Shown: positions 34,157 to 42,243, counted from the stretch's first letter. The stretch is DNA of 64,000 nt from Sphingobacterium corticibacter (GCF_003076635.1 NZ_QDKG01000004.1:1-64000); one strand, 5' to 3'. A program made the numbers and translations. Notes: a model not told the origin generated them from the sequence alone.

Positions 34157-34954
34157 TTATTTTAATAGGGTTTCTTTGAGAACTATATAGATGCCCATAA
34201 CCAGCACAAACCAGCCGAAAGAGGGCTTTAATTTTGTAGACCTTATCTTTGTGGAAAGGTAGCTGCCTATCAGTATGCCGACGATGGCTATGGAAGCGAT
34301 GCTCAGTAGAAAGCCCCATTGTACGGAAGTGTGAGGCAGAGAAAACAGGAAGCCCATCAAAGAGTTGATGGAGATAATGACCAACGATGTGCCTACGGCT
34401 GTTTTCATCGGCAATTTCAGAAGGTGTACCAAAGCGGGGATTATCAGGAAGCCGCCGCCTGCGCCAATCAGACCCGTAACCACACCGATAAAAATTCCCT
34501 GTAAGAGAATTTGAAAATAATAGAATTGCTGTTTTTGAACTGCTTCAATATCTGCCTGCCGGTCCTTCCTTATCATACTGTACGATGCCGCAATCATCAG
34601 TACGGCAAAAAGCAACATCAACAGCGTATTATTCGTTACGGTGTAGCTCCCGATAGTGAAGACGTCCTCCGGGATAGCGGGAAGCAGGTACTCCCGTGTC
34701 AGAAAAATGGCGGCAATGGAAGGAATACCGAAAACAATGGCGGTTTTGATATTGACCAATCCTTTCTTGAAATAGGAAAAAGAACCGACAACGCTCGTTG
34801 AGCCAACGATAAAAAGGGAATAAGCAGTTGCCAATATGGCATCAAGGCTGAACAAGTAAACGAGTACCGGAACGGTAAGAATGCTGCCCCCGCCACCAAT
34901 TAGCCCCAAAGAAATACCAATAAAAATTGATGCTGAATAGCCCGCGATATCCAT
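34157..34954 (-). CDS. TauE/SafE-family sulfite/organosulfonate exporter
   Basis: 265-residue membrane protein with about eight helices in two similar halves. Each half opens with a Gly-rich block: GISLGLIGGGGSILTVPVLVYL and GVVTGLIGAGGGFLIIPALVHLL. The family exports sulfite or related anions, which fits removal of the product of the persulfide dioxygenase. The frame extends to a TTG at 34993, but ATG 34954 is preferred. The regulatory site lies about 45 bases upstream. Confidence 0.9.
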   Translation of the reverse strand: MDIAGYSASIFIGISLGLIGGGGSILTVPVLVYLFSLDAILATAYSLFIVGSTSVVGSFSYFKKGLVNIKTAIVFGIPSIAAIFLTREYLLPAIPEDVFTIGSYTVTNNTLLMLLFAVLMIAASYSMIRKDRQADIEAVQKQQFYYFQILLQGIFIGVVTGLIGAGGGFLIIPALVHLLKLPMKTAVGTSLVIISINSLMGFLFSLPHTSVQWGFLLSIASIAIVGILIGSYLSTKIRSTKLKPSFGWFVLVMGIYIVLKETLLK

Positions 34955-34997
34955 AGACTTCTGAATTGATACTGCAAATTTGCACCAATCCAAGAAA

Positions 34998-35023
34998 CTG
35001 TACAGTTACATTTGTTACATAAG
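34998..35023 (-). promoter_or_regulatory. Putative Crp/Fnr activator site upstream of tauE
   Basis: Minus strand: CTTATGTAACAAAT followed by GTAACTGTACAG, with two TGTAAC half-sites in direct order. It overlaps the last codons of the Crp/Fnr gene, and 19 bases downstream is TTTG of a -7-like AAATTTG. The same site and spacing occur before the MBL-rhodanese gene. Confidence 0.6.
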
Positions 35024-35638
35024 TGTGATTTTGTTTCTGCCCAATCGAACCGTTCCCATCTCTTCCAACTGTTTCAGCAGCCTCGATACGACGACACGGG
35101 CAGTACCCAATTCATTGGCCAGTTGTTCATGGGTAATGTTCAGGATATTATTTTCGGTAAGTTCCTGCTTCTTGTGTAGCAGAGCCAATAGACGTTCATC
35201 TATCTTTTTAAAAGTAATGGCATTGACAATCTCCAGCAGTTCTTCAAAACGTTTGTGGTATAAACGAAAAATATAATCCAGCCATTGTGGATATTCCTTG
35301 ATGAACAGAGCTACTTTATCCATCGGAAGAAAAAGGATTTCTGCATCCTCTTCCACTTCTGCTTTGACCTTGCTTGTATCATTGTGCATACCACCGAGGA
35401 ACGACATAATACAGCTTTCCCCAGCTTTGATGTAATACAGCAGAATTTCCCTGCCATCTTCTTCTGTCCGAAAAACTTTAAGCGTTCCCTTGGTTACGAT
35501 CGGGATAGAACGGATAGAGGCATTTTCGTTTACGATTACACTACCAGATTCATACTCTTTCCTTATACCGTTTGCATATAGTTTCTCCACCAATTCAGGA
35601 GAGGATTTAAATTCTGTGATCTGTTCCAATGATTCCAT
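35015..35638 (-). CDS. Crp/Fnr-family transcriptional regulator
   Basis: 207 residues: an N-terminal cyclic-nucleotide-binding fold (about 20-135; SVIVNENASIRSIPIVTKGTLKVF, ILLYYIKAGESCIMSF) and a C-terminal HTH_Crp domain (ITHEQLANELGTARVVVSRLLKQLEEMG). There is no N-terminal Cys cluster of the FNR [4Fe-4S] type; single Cys occurs near residue 79 (ESCIMS). It heads the sulfur block and very likely controls it through the two 26-bp sites. Whether it senses sulfide, oxygen or a nucleotide is not visible. Confidence 0.9.
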   Translation of the reverse strand: MESLEQITEFKSSPELVEKLYANGIRKEYESGSVIVNENASIRSIPIVTKGTLKVFRTEEDGREILLYYIKAGESCIMSFLGGMHNDTSKVKAEVEEDAEILFLPMDKVALFIKEYPQWLDYIFRLYHKRFEELLEIVNAITFKKIDERLLALLHKKQELTENNILNITHEQLANELGTARVVVSRLLKQLEEMGTVRLGRNKITLM

Positions 35639-36022
35639 CCGAAATTTTCAATGCATATAAATAATATTCATTTGCAATTTAATATTTGACACAACAATCT
35701 ATATCTCAAAAAAATATAGAGCAAACTATTTCTCCGCATAATAAAGATTGGGAATTTCATTAATGAGAAAACATATATCACAATAAGTTCAATAATTATG
35801 CCTATCTCACGCAAAGCCATGAAATTTTAAAACTTGAGTAAGTTGTTCTATACCCTTCGTTTTATGAGACAGATCTAATTTTCAAAAATGTAAGTTATAA
35901 GATTTGTGACGATCTTAATCGTTGTGATTATTGCCCCAGATCTATAATCAGGGGATAAAAGGATAATCTTATTCGTTGTAGTGACGTTTTTGGTGTAAGT
36001 TCAAATAAATCGTAAACCATTG
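35639..36022. other. Intergenic region between the sulfur block and a hypothetical gene
   Basis: 384 bp, AT-rich. It must carry the promoter of the Crp/Fnr gene (minus strand) and holds dispersed repeat copy C at 35856. A short weak hairpin CTATAT...ATATAG lies at about 35698-35722. No gene seen. Confidence 0.5.
35856..35874 (+). repeat. Dispersed 19-bp repeat, copy C
   Basis: TTCGTTTTATGAGACAGAT, one difference (A for G) from copies A, B and D. It lies at the right edge of the GC-richer sulfur block; copy B lies at the left edge. Confidence 0.75.
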
Positions 36023-37162
36023 TCATTGAGTTTCGCACCAGTCCAATAGTGGTGTATATAAATTTTCGATTTTTGGATATTTGCCACTTTTGTACAATCC
36101 AAGTAAAGTCATATTAAATTCAGAGGATTTTGGGAATCCTTTTACATTCATTTTATCATTCACGTGATCAATCATTTGTTGAAATAGTTCTTGATCATCC
36201 TGTATCTGGTCATATGAATAGAGAATAAATAATCCCCATGTTAAGTATTCATCGAAAACTTTCAATGCATTCGGGTAATGTTCGACAGTCTTATTATTTA
36301 CATCTACCCACTTTGCCCGGTCGTTAAATATTAAATTCAAACGATCCAAGTACTGATCACTTACAGGACCCACATAGTTATGGTCAATTTCGGTAAAGAT
36401 TACCCTTATATTCATAAGCTTTTTATACCTGTCAGACCATTCTTTGTTCTTTTTGATAGTTGGTAGAAAGAGTAACATTTCTCGGAAGTTTTCGTCCGTA
36501 AAGGTATGCGTAGCATTCATTCCTGCAATCAATGGCGATGTAAGTATACGATAACTATGAATCTCGTAGTCGAAGCGAGTTTCTAGCCAATCTTTTTGTT
36601 CTTGAACGGCAGCGTAGAGTTCATACTCTGATTTTAAAGAGTTGTAATACGTTTGGTTATCGATGTAAAATTTACGAAAATTTGTCTTCTTTACGAAGTC
36701 TTCTAAATCTGCCTGGTGCGTTATTATGGGATTAACGCTTATTTCATAATTCCCTATCCCTTTCCCTGGAAAATTATAGACAGTTGTTGGAATTAGCCTA
36801 TTGTTATTAAATCTAAAGCCATAGGCATTTGCTGACAGCAGAAAATAGTTTACAAGACTTTCTCGAAGCGACTTGTCGAACTCTTGCACTACAGACATTT
36901 GTGCAAATGGTAAAAAGTGGTTTTGAACTCGGCTATAATAACTCGTCTCACGGTTTACCATATTGGGATTTTCTTTCGCAAAATCCGTTATTGATAATAT
37001 GATATATATAAGCTCTTGGATTTCGTTGATTTCTACCGTTGTTTTTCCATCGTTCTCTTCAATATACTGTCTATTGAAAACTACCTCCTTTTCTTGAGAA
37101 AATAAGCAATTCGAAATTACAAGAAATATAATAATCGTAGATACTTTAATAGAAGTATTCAT
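36023..37162 (-). CDS. Exported protein, possibly DUF4932-like
   Basis: 379 residues with a signal peptide ending at about 22 (NCLFSQ). The middle contains RVIFTEIDHNYVGPVSDQY, which resembles the HExxH-type helix of DUF4932 proteins but with Thr instead of the first His. No other domain recognised. AT-rich codon use differs sharply from the sulfur block to its left. It stands alone, bracketed by dispersed repeat copies C and D. The family assignment is tentative. Confidence 0.6.
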   Translation of the reverse strand: MNTSIKVSTIIIFLVISNCLFSQEKEVVFNRQYIEENDGKTTVEINEIQELIYIILSITDFAKENPNMVNRETSYYSRVQNHFLPFAQMSVVQEFDKSLRESLVNYFLLSANAYGFRFNNNRLIPTTVYNFPGKGIGNYEISVNPIITHQADLEDFVKKTNFRKFYIDNQTYYNSLKSEYELYAAVQEQKDWLETRFDYEIHSYRILTSPLIAGMNATHTFTDENFREMLLFLPTIKKNKEWSDRYKKLMNIRVIFTEIDHNYVGPVSDQYLDRLNLIFNDRAKWVDVNNKTVEHYPNALKVFDEYLTWGLFILYSYDQIQDDQELFQQMIDHVNDKMNVKGFPKSSEFNMTLLGLYKSGKYPKIENLYTPLLDWCETQ

Positions 37163-37261
37163 ATTTAATGTTTGGCACCTTTAAACTTATGATCTAGTTA
37201 AGATAGTAAAAAATAACATAGTATAAACTTTTGAAATACATCACCACTTCGAAAAAATACA

Positions 37262-37346
37262 TTCGTTTTGTGAGACAGATGACCTTATTTATTTTTAAGT
37301 ATTTTACTATACCTTATGTCTGTAGAATTTTTGGCAGCATTTACAC
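37262..37346 (+). repeat. Dispersed repeat, copy D (19-bp core plus extended homology)
   Basis: Core TTCGTTTTGTGAGACAGAT at 37262-37280, identical to copies A and B. The first 30 bases equal copy B exactly and similarity continues to TTACAC at 37346. Confidence 0.75.
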
Positions 37347-37400
37347 TCCCCTCGAAAGAGAGCTATTTATTAGCTAATAGAATTTTCCTATTTAGTTTTT

Positions 37401-39293
37401 TCATTTGAACGGAAAGAATTGTTGTTTATGCTCAAATTCCCAAAATCCAAATTTTTCATAATGATATACTAAAACTTGATCTACAGGTTGTAGTACCATT
37501 TTATTAAATTCTGTGTCTAAATTCTGGATTGAGGGTTCATTCAAAGTAATTTGTTCTGTACCTAATTCAAGTTTTTTACCCAAAATAGTTAAATGTTGTT
37601 TCGTGTCTGTAAATATACTAACGCAGTGCCCCTTAGGAATTGGATCTTTGAAAGCCTTTAGAATACTTTTAACATCAGATTTCTGTTGAATGATTAAACC
37701 TTCAGTGTCTTTAATCGCAAAATATCCATAATCAAAAATACTCTTCAATTTCTCAATCTTTAGTTTTTCTTCCTCGACTATACTTCCCAGCTTTGTTTTT
37801 GGAAATCTAATCTTATATAGAAGCTCCAATCTTTTTAAAGTATGTAGTAACTCCATCGTTGGTCTGAATTCTTCTGCATAATTCAGAGATCCTATTTGGA
37901 AAGTGATGGGTTTATTTCCACTGGTATAGATTGTAAATTGTTTACCGGAAAAAAACAAATAGAATAATCTAATAACTTTATATATAGATGATATTGAGGT
38001 AGGTAAATCTGGTTCTTTGGCATTGAACTGGACTTGAATCCCTTCCTTAATGTGTTTGCAACTTAGATCAAAACTAAAGCCGTCAACACTACCCTCTATT
38101 CTCAACGTGCCAGGTGCATTTGCAAAAACTTTGACAAGAACTTTTTGTATTCTAAAATCATCTTCTTTGAAGTTCAACGTACACACGCCACTGTATTTTG
38201 GAATGTGAGCGATGATTATTTGTCCTAGATCATTTCTGTCAAGAAAATTAAATCCTTCAATCACATGCTCAAAACTTTCTAGCTTTTCTACAGGTATAGT
38301 CAACTTGGAAGTTTCATACCCACTCATAAATTGTTTGCATTTAGTGATTAACCCCTTATCAAGCGTAGTGAAATTTATATGCTGATTAGAAACTCCATTA
38401 ACCTTTTTTATGTTTGTGACATCAATTGATCCTTCTGATGCCGTTACTGATATCTGCATGTCGAATGCTTGCATAAAATCCTGAGCAGTCTGCAGATCTA
38501 TCTTTTTCGACCGCATGTCTTGGATTATATTTTTTTTAATATTTTGAACCAGGCCAACGATAAAAGTTTCAGCATCAGATTGGACTGTGTCTATATTAAT
38601 ATTCTTTAGTTTCTTAGATTTTATTTGATCCAACGAACCTCGTGTTATTAGAATTCGTTTCTTATTCGGGTTTTTTATCCTATCCTCTATGAACTCTAAA
38701 TCTGACCATATATTTTCATCCTCGTACCCATATCCTAGAAACACAATGTGCTTTGAAGACAATTCAGCAATGAAAGACGACCAAAACGGACTACTTAAAT
38801 CTCTTCTATACAATTTGCCATAATCACCTCTAGTAATAATTATATCTTCTGGTTTGTCTGCATCGCCATGTATTTTAAAAATTCTACAACTTGGTTGATG
38901 GGCAACAAATATGTCAGTGTCTTCAATTATTACCAACGCTTTTCTACCATAACTATTCTCAATTAAATGATCGTAATTGGTAGTAATTATAGTCTTTACA
39001 TGCGATATCCTTGATAGAAGATCGTGTAAATGAGTGTTAGAAGGGGTACTCTTGAAGATTCTTTTTAAATTTGTATTAAGCTGTTTTCTACCAAAGGTGG
39101 TTGCATATTCATCTGTATATATTCTAAGGTCTGTAGATTTAGAGAAGCTCTTGTTTTCTTCCGACAAATCATCTTTTAGTTGTTCAATCAAACCTTTTGA
39201 CGATGGCATTCCAGCGTACAGTGATAATCCGGAGCCGACAAATAAACAAACTTGTTGATGTCTTATTAATTCATATAGTTCATTTAGCTCCAT
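37401..39293 (-). CDS. SIR2-domain protein, probable anti-phage NADase effector
   Basis: 630 residues. Residues 10-260 form a SIR2_2-type domain: FVGSGLS (18-24), TTNYDHL (104-110), KIHGD with catalytic-type His142 and GYGYED (187-192). The remaining 370 residues have no recognised domain and would be the sensor or partner region; KKI-rich and beta-rich stretches alternate. SIR2 proteins of this build act in several phage-defence systems by depleting NAD+. It is a single gene without a TIR, Argonaute or HerA partner nearby. Low GC and dispersed repeats on both sides suggest horizontal transfer. Confidence 0.82.
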   Translation of the reverse strand: MELNELYELIRHQQVCLFVGSGLSLYAGMPSSKGLIEQLKDDLSEENKSFSKSTDLRIYTDEYATTFGRKQLNTNLKRIFKSTPSNTHLHDLLSRISHVKTIITTNYDHLIENSYGRKALVIIEDTDIFVAHQPSCRIFKIHGDADKPEDIIITRGDYGKLYRRDLSSPFWSSFIAELSSKHIVFLGYGYEDENIWSDLEFIEDRIKNPNKKRILITRGSLDQIKSKKLKNINIDTVQSDAETFIVGLVQNIKKNIIQDMRSKKIDLQTAQDFMQAFDMQISVTASEGSIDVTNIKKVNGVSNQHINFTTLDKGLITKCKQFMSGYETSKLTIPVEKLESFEHVIEGFNFLDRNDLGQIIIAHIPKYSGVCTLNFKEDDFRIQKVLVKVFANAPGTLRIEGSVDGFSFDLSCKHIKEGIQVQFNAKEPDLPTSISSIYKVIRLFYLFFSGKQFTIYTSGNKPITFQIGSLNYAEEFRPTMELLHTLKRLELLYKIRFPKTKLGSIVEEEKLKIEKLKSIFDYGYFAIKDTEGLIIQQKSDVKSILKAFKDPIPKGHCVSIFTDTKQHLTILGKKLELGTEQITLNEPSIQNLDTEFNKMVLQPVDQVLVYHYEKFGFWEFEHKQQFFPFK

Positions 39294-39422
39294 TTATATT
39301 TTCATTTTAACACTAAAATACTAAACAGTTTTGGGTTTTAAATAACATAATAAGTAATATGGATTCGAGGATCATGTGCCACTATTTACTCATCTTCTCT
39401 ATTTAATACATTTATATAGTAC

Positions 39423-39746
39423 ATGAGAGATTTTTATATTAGAGTTTACGAGATAGTTGATCAAATACCTTATGGCCGGGTAACATCTTACGGAGCTATT
39501 GCAAATGCTTTAGGTGCTGGCAAATCATCCAGATTAGTTGGTATTGCGATGAATTATTCTCACCAAATTGCTCCGAATATACCTGCTCACAGAGTCGTTA
39601 ATCGAAACGGATTGCTTACAGGTAGGCACCATTTTATATACGATCATACTATGGAAGAGTTACTATCGTTTGAAGGTATTCGAGTTTTAGACAACCAAAT
39701 TGTCGATTTTAAGCGGTTGTTCTGGGACCCATTAGTTGATGGTTAA
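39423..39746 (+). CDS. Alkyltransferase-like (MGMT/ATL) DNA-binding protein
   Basis: 107 residues equal to the C-terminal DNA-binding domain of O6-alkylguanine transferases: YEIVDQIPYGRVTSYGAIA, then GKSSRLVGIAMNYS and the active-site block PAHRVVNRNG. The acceptor Cys of PCHRV is replaced by Ala, so no alkyl transfer is possible; proteins of this kind flag damaged bases for nucleotide excision repair. It is the only plus-strand gene in this block. Confidence 0.9.
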   Translation: MRDFYIRVYEIVDQIPYGRVTSYGAIANALGAGKSSRLVGIAMNYSHQIAPNIPAHRVVNRNGLLTGRHHFIYDHTMEELLSFEGIRVLDNQIVDFKRLFWDPLVDG

Positions 39747-39970
39747 CCTTTAGCGTCACTCAGATCACTCCATCGAAATTAGTCAAATTAGTAATAAATA
39801 GATCAAAACAATTTATCGTCAAGTCACATCTAAGTTCATTGCCTATAAGTCGATCAGGCATATGCTTTTCAGTCCGATCCCATCTGCAAATAAAGCTTAA
39901 CCAAAATGCTTACTGGATATGTACTACGTTTCCGACTCACGTCGATAATTTAACCTCGTATTACCGTATG

Positions 39971-40894
39971 CTAAGTATTCCAGCCTAAAGTGTCAAAAGT
40001 CGATCTTAGATTAAATTCTTTTACTTTCGTTCCATTGGTGTAATACAATATTGCCGTTAGACTTTCATTAAAGATGCCTTCATCGATTCTATTCACAGGA
40101 AATTCAATCGTAAACAAATAATCTTTTTCACCAGGGAATAGAGTCGATTTATTAGGAATGCTATATATATCCATTCCATTTTCGCTATTTACCTTATGCT
40201 GATCACCTTGAGTCATTCCAATGACATTTCTGAAAAAGGTTTTTGGCACTTGAACCTCAAGTTTATAATCTTTTTCGAGAGATCGACTCGTATTCCTAAT
40301 GGCTATTCTCAAGACAACTCGAGTTGAAGTTAATTTTTGAGCAGTTTTTACACTATTTTTTGTTCTGACTTCCAGCTCTTCAAGATCTAATTCCGTAGCG
40401 TTAACACGGGAATATAAATTTGAAACTTCATACTCCTCCATTGCAACGCTTTCGAAATTGTATCGTCGGTAATATTTTTTATCCGTGTTCATATGAACAC
40501 TATTGCTCTTAGGTATTTTAACGATATAGACTGACTTCGAGATATCCCCCTCAAATCTGATAGGGTATATTTTAAGGTTATTTATTCTTGGTGAAATCTT
40601 GGATGAGATGACCTGTTCTAACCACTCCTTTGTATATACATTTCCTTCTACAAAATCTATTTCCGAAGCCTTATGATCTTTCTCACTAAGGCCGTAAACT
40701 ATTATTCCGCCATCAGAGTTCGCAAAAGATGATATATCTTTACCGATCTCCTTTTTCTTATTGTCAGATTTATCAAGGCTGCCAGAGGATTTGAAGTCAA
40801 TATTAATTGACTCTTCCGCCTCCTGCTGTATAAGTAACTTTATGTCGTCAATATTATAGTCATCTTTCTCAAAAAAATTCGGCAGATTAGGCAT
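39971..40894 (-). CDS. AlbA_2 (Schlafen-type) domain protein
   Basis: 307 residues. The first 160 form an AlbA_2/Schlafen-like domain: ESINIDFKSSGSL, KEIGKDISSFANSDGGIIVYGL and the later KYYRRYNFESVAMEEYEV. The C-terminal half is beta-rich (LEVQVPKTFF, YSIPNKSTLFPGEKDYLFTIEF) without known domain. Such proteins are nucleic-acid-linked and frequent in defence islands. It lies between the SIR2 gene and a toxin-antitoxin pair. Role unknown. Confidence 0.8.
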   Translation of the reverse strand: MPNLPNFFEKDDYNIDDIKLLIQQEAEESINIDFKSSGSLDKSDNKKKEIGKDISSFANSDGGIIVYGLSEKDHKASEIDFVEGNVYTKEWLEQVISSKISPRINNLKIYPIRFEGDISKSVYIVKIPKSNSVHMNTDKKYYRRYNFESVAMEEYEVSNLYSRVNATELDLEELEVRTKNSVKTAQKLTSTRVVLRIAIRNTSRSLEKDYKLEVQVPKTFFRNVIGMTQGDQHKVNSENGMDIYSIPNKSTLFPGEKDYLFTIEFPVNRIDEGIFNESLTAILYYTNGTKVKEFNLRSTFDTLGWNT

Positions 40895-40939
40895 ATTGTA
40901 TTTTTAAGTGTCGAAATTTTGTTTTTCAATAGCTAAATA

Positions 40940-41344
40940 TCAAATGATATTTAGTCTCTCACTTTTTCCCCTTAATTCGTATTCCTTAGCCAAATACTCT
41001 ATTGGAACACTTAATAAATTGCTAAATAGTCTAATCATAGTTATTGAAAGAGACTGTTTATAGTTCAGTACTTTGCTTACTGTTCCCTTATCGCCATACT
41101 CTTTTGCAAGATCAGAAGCTCTTAAATTCAAATCTTCCATCCTGATCTTGATCAATTCTATAGGATCAACATCTGGAAAATCTAACGTATCTTTCTCGTA
41201 CTCGGATATAAGGTGAACCAAAAGCAGTTTTTCTTTATGCTCTTCTGAGCCAATCTTACTACGTTTGATTTCTTCATATCTATCGACAGCGACTTCATAA
41301 TCTTGGTCGCTGTCAATTAAATACCAATGTGTTCTACTATTCAT
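40940..41344 (-). CDS. higA: HigA-type antitoxin
   Basis: 134 residues. A Cro/C1-type helix-turn-helix near the C-terminus (LRASDLAKEYGDKGTVSKVLNYKQSLSITMIRLFSNLL) follows an N-terminal region rich in acidic residues. It is placed directly downstream of the HigB toxin gene (39 bases), the usual toxin-first order of higBA. Expected to bind and neutralise HigB and to repress the operon. Confidence 0.85.
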   Translation of the reverse strand: MNSRTHWYLIDSDQDYEVAVDRYEEIKRSKIGSEEHKEKLLLVHLISEYEKDTLDFPDVDPIELIKIRMEDLNLRASDLAKEYGDKGTVSKVLNYKQSLSITMIRLFSNLLSVPIEYLAKEYELRGKSERLNII

Positions 41345-41382
41345 CCCTATTTATTTTATGATATGAATTGATAGAAACCAGT

Positions 41383-41676
41383 TTAAATATTTCTAGCATC
41401 TATTTTGTCGTACTCATCATGAGTACCTATAAACCTGATTTCTACTATTTCGTCTATATAATCTACTTCGACGATCAAGCGATAATTATTTCCAACGATT
41501 TTAAATCTAGCCCTGTCGCCATCGATAATCTTTGCTGTTGGATAATCTTTAAGTATATCAGCGCTTTTTTTCCATGTTGTTGCTTCAACAGTTATTTTCC
41601 ATGCAGCTAGATGTTTTTTAGTTGCTGCATGTTTCCTCGCGTAATCCGCAATTTTTTTCAGATAAACTATTTTCAT
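41383..41676 (-). CDS. higB: HigB-family mRNA interferase toxin
   Basis: 97 residues from ATG 41676. HigB_toxin-type RelE fold: DYARKHAATKKHLAAWKITVEATTWKK, then GDRARFKIVGNNYRLIVEVDY and the end FIGTHDEYDKID with the conserved His-Asp-Tyr. The longer open frame to 41733 adds residues with no family match. Cleaves mRNA on the ribosome in known family members. The upstream region carries an unusual double array of direct repeats. Confidence 0.88.
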   Translation of the reverse strand: MKIVYLKKIADYARKHAATKKHLAAWKITVEATTWKKSADILKDYPTAKIIDGDRARFKIVGNNYRLIVEVDYIDEIVEIRFIGTHDEYDKIDARNI

Positions 41677-41785
41677 GTTTACGGCTTGTAGACACAACAC
41701 CCGCCTTGCGACTTGTTGCATCGGGTTTAACATTCTTCTTTTTATACCACATAGTTCCTTTTGATTTAATGTATATATGTATGTC

Positions 41786-41853
41786 TGTATGCCTGTTTAT
41801 CTTGTATGCCTTTATGTCTTATATGCCTTTGTGTCTTGTATGCCTGTCTATTT
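41786..41853 (-). repeat. Four tandem 17-bp direct repeats upstream of higBA
   Basis: Four units in a strict 17-bp period start at 41786, 41803, 41820 and 41837; the shared core is TGTATGCCT (plus strand) followed by a T-rich half ending in TCT. The last unit decays at its end. Lies 110-180 bp upstream of the higB start. Confidence 0.75.
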
Positions 41854-41857
41854 TGCG

Positions 41858-41922
41858 TGGCTTCTTCTCTATATGACTTCTTCTTTATATGGCTTCTTCT
41901 TTGTATGGCTTCTTTTTTTGTA
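41858..41922 (-). repeat. Four tandem 16-17-bp direct repeats upstream of higBA
   Basis: Units TGGCTTCTTCTTTATA-like start at 41858, 41874, 41890 and 41906 (16, 16, 16 and 17 bp). They follow the 17-bp array after four bases but have an unrelated sequence. On the minus strand they read as purine-rich AAGAAGAAGCCATA blocks. Confidence 0.75.
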
Positions 41923-42243
41923 TATCTGGATTTTATTAGTTTTTGTTATTTGTGAAACTATGATATTTTTTACAGAACAAATTTAAGGCCAAGTTGGCAT
42001 AATACCAACTTTTTTTTAAAAAAATCAATTCATTCTTTTTGCTAATTATACCGTTTACTTAAACGGTCGTTATTGTAAACCGATGAATGATCGATAACCA
42101 CCTACTTTTAATGAGCACTTATTAGTTTATCTATTAGTTCGTTTTATGAGACAGCTAAGTGTTGACCTGCTTCGTGAACTATAGCCGAATTTATCGTCAC
42201 CAGCATTACGACCATTCTGATAGGTCAATTATTGGTTACTTAT
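41923..42243. other. Intergenic region upstream of the higBA repeat arrays
   Basis: AT-rich spacer without a supported gene. It holds dispersed repeat copy E at 42138 and ends in the strong hairpin at 42244. Weak plus-strand hydrophobic frames over 41622-41986 come from the T-rich repeats and are not genes. Confidence 0.5.
42138..42156 (+). repeat. Dispersed 19-bp repeat, copy E
   Basis: TTCGTTTTATGAGACAGCT, one base different from copy C. It lies between the defence-like block and the decaying hydrolase cluster. Confidence 0.65.

Noticed and set aside
41786..41922. CRISPR array
   Set aside because: Units are 16-17 bp, directly abutting without spacers, and no cas genes are in the window.
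41622..41986. Hydrophobic plus-strand frames over the higBA upstream region
   Set aside because: They arise from T-rich direct repeats and overlap the higB gene; no start context or family.
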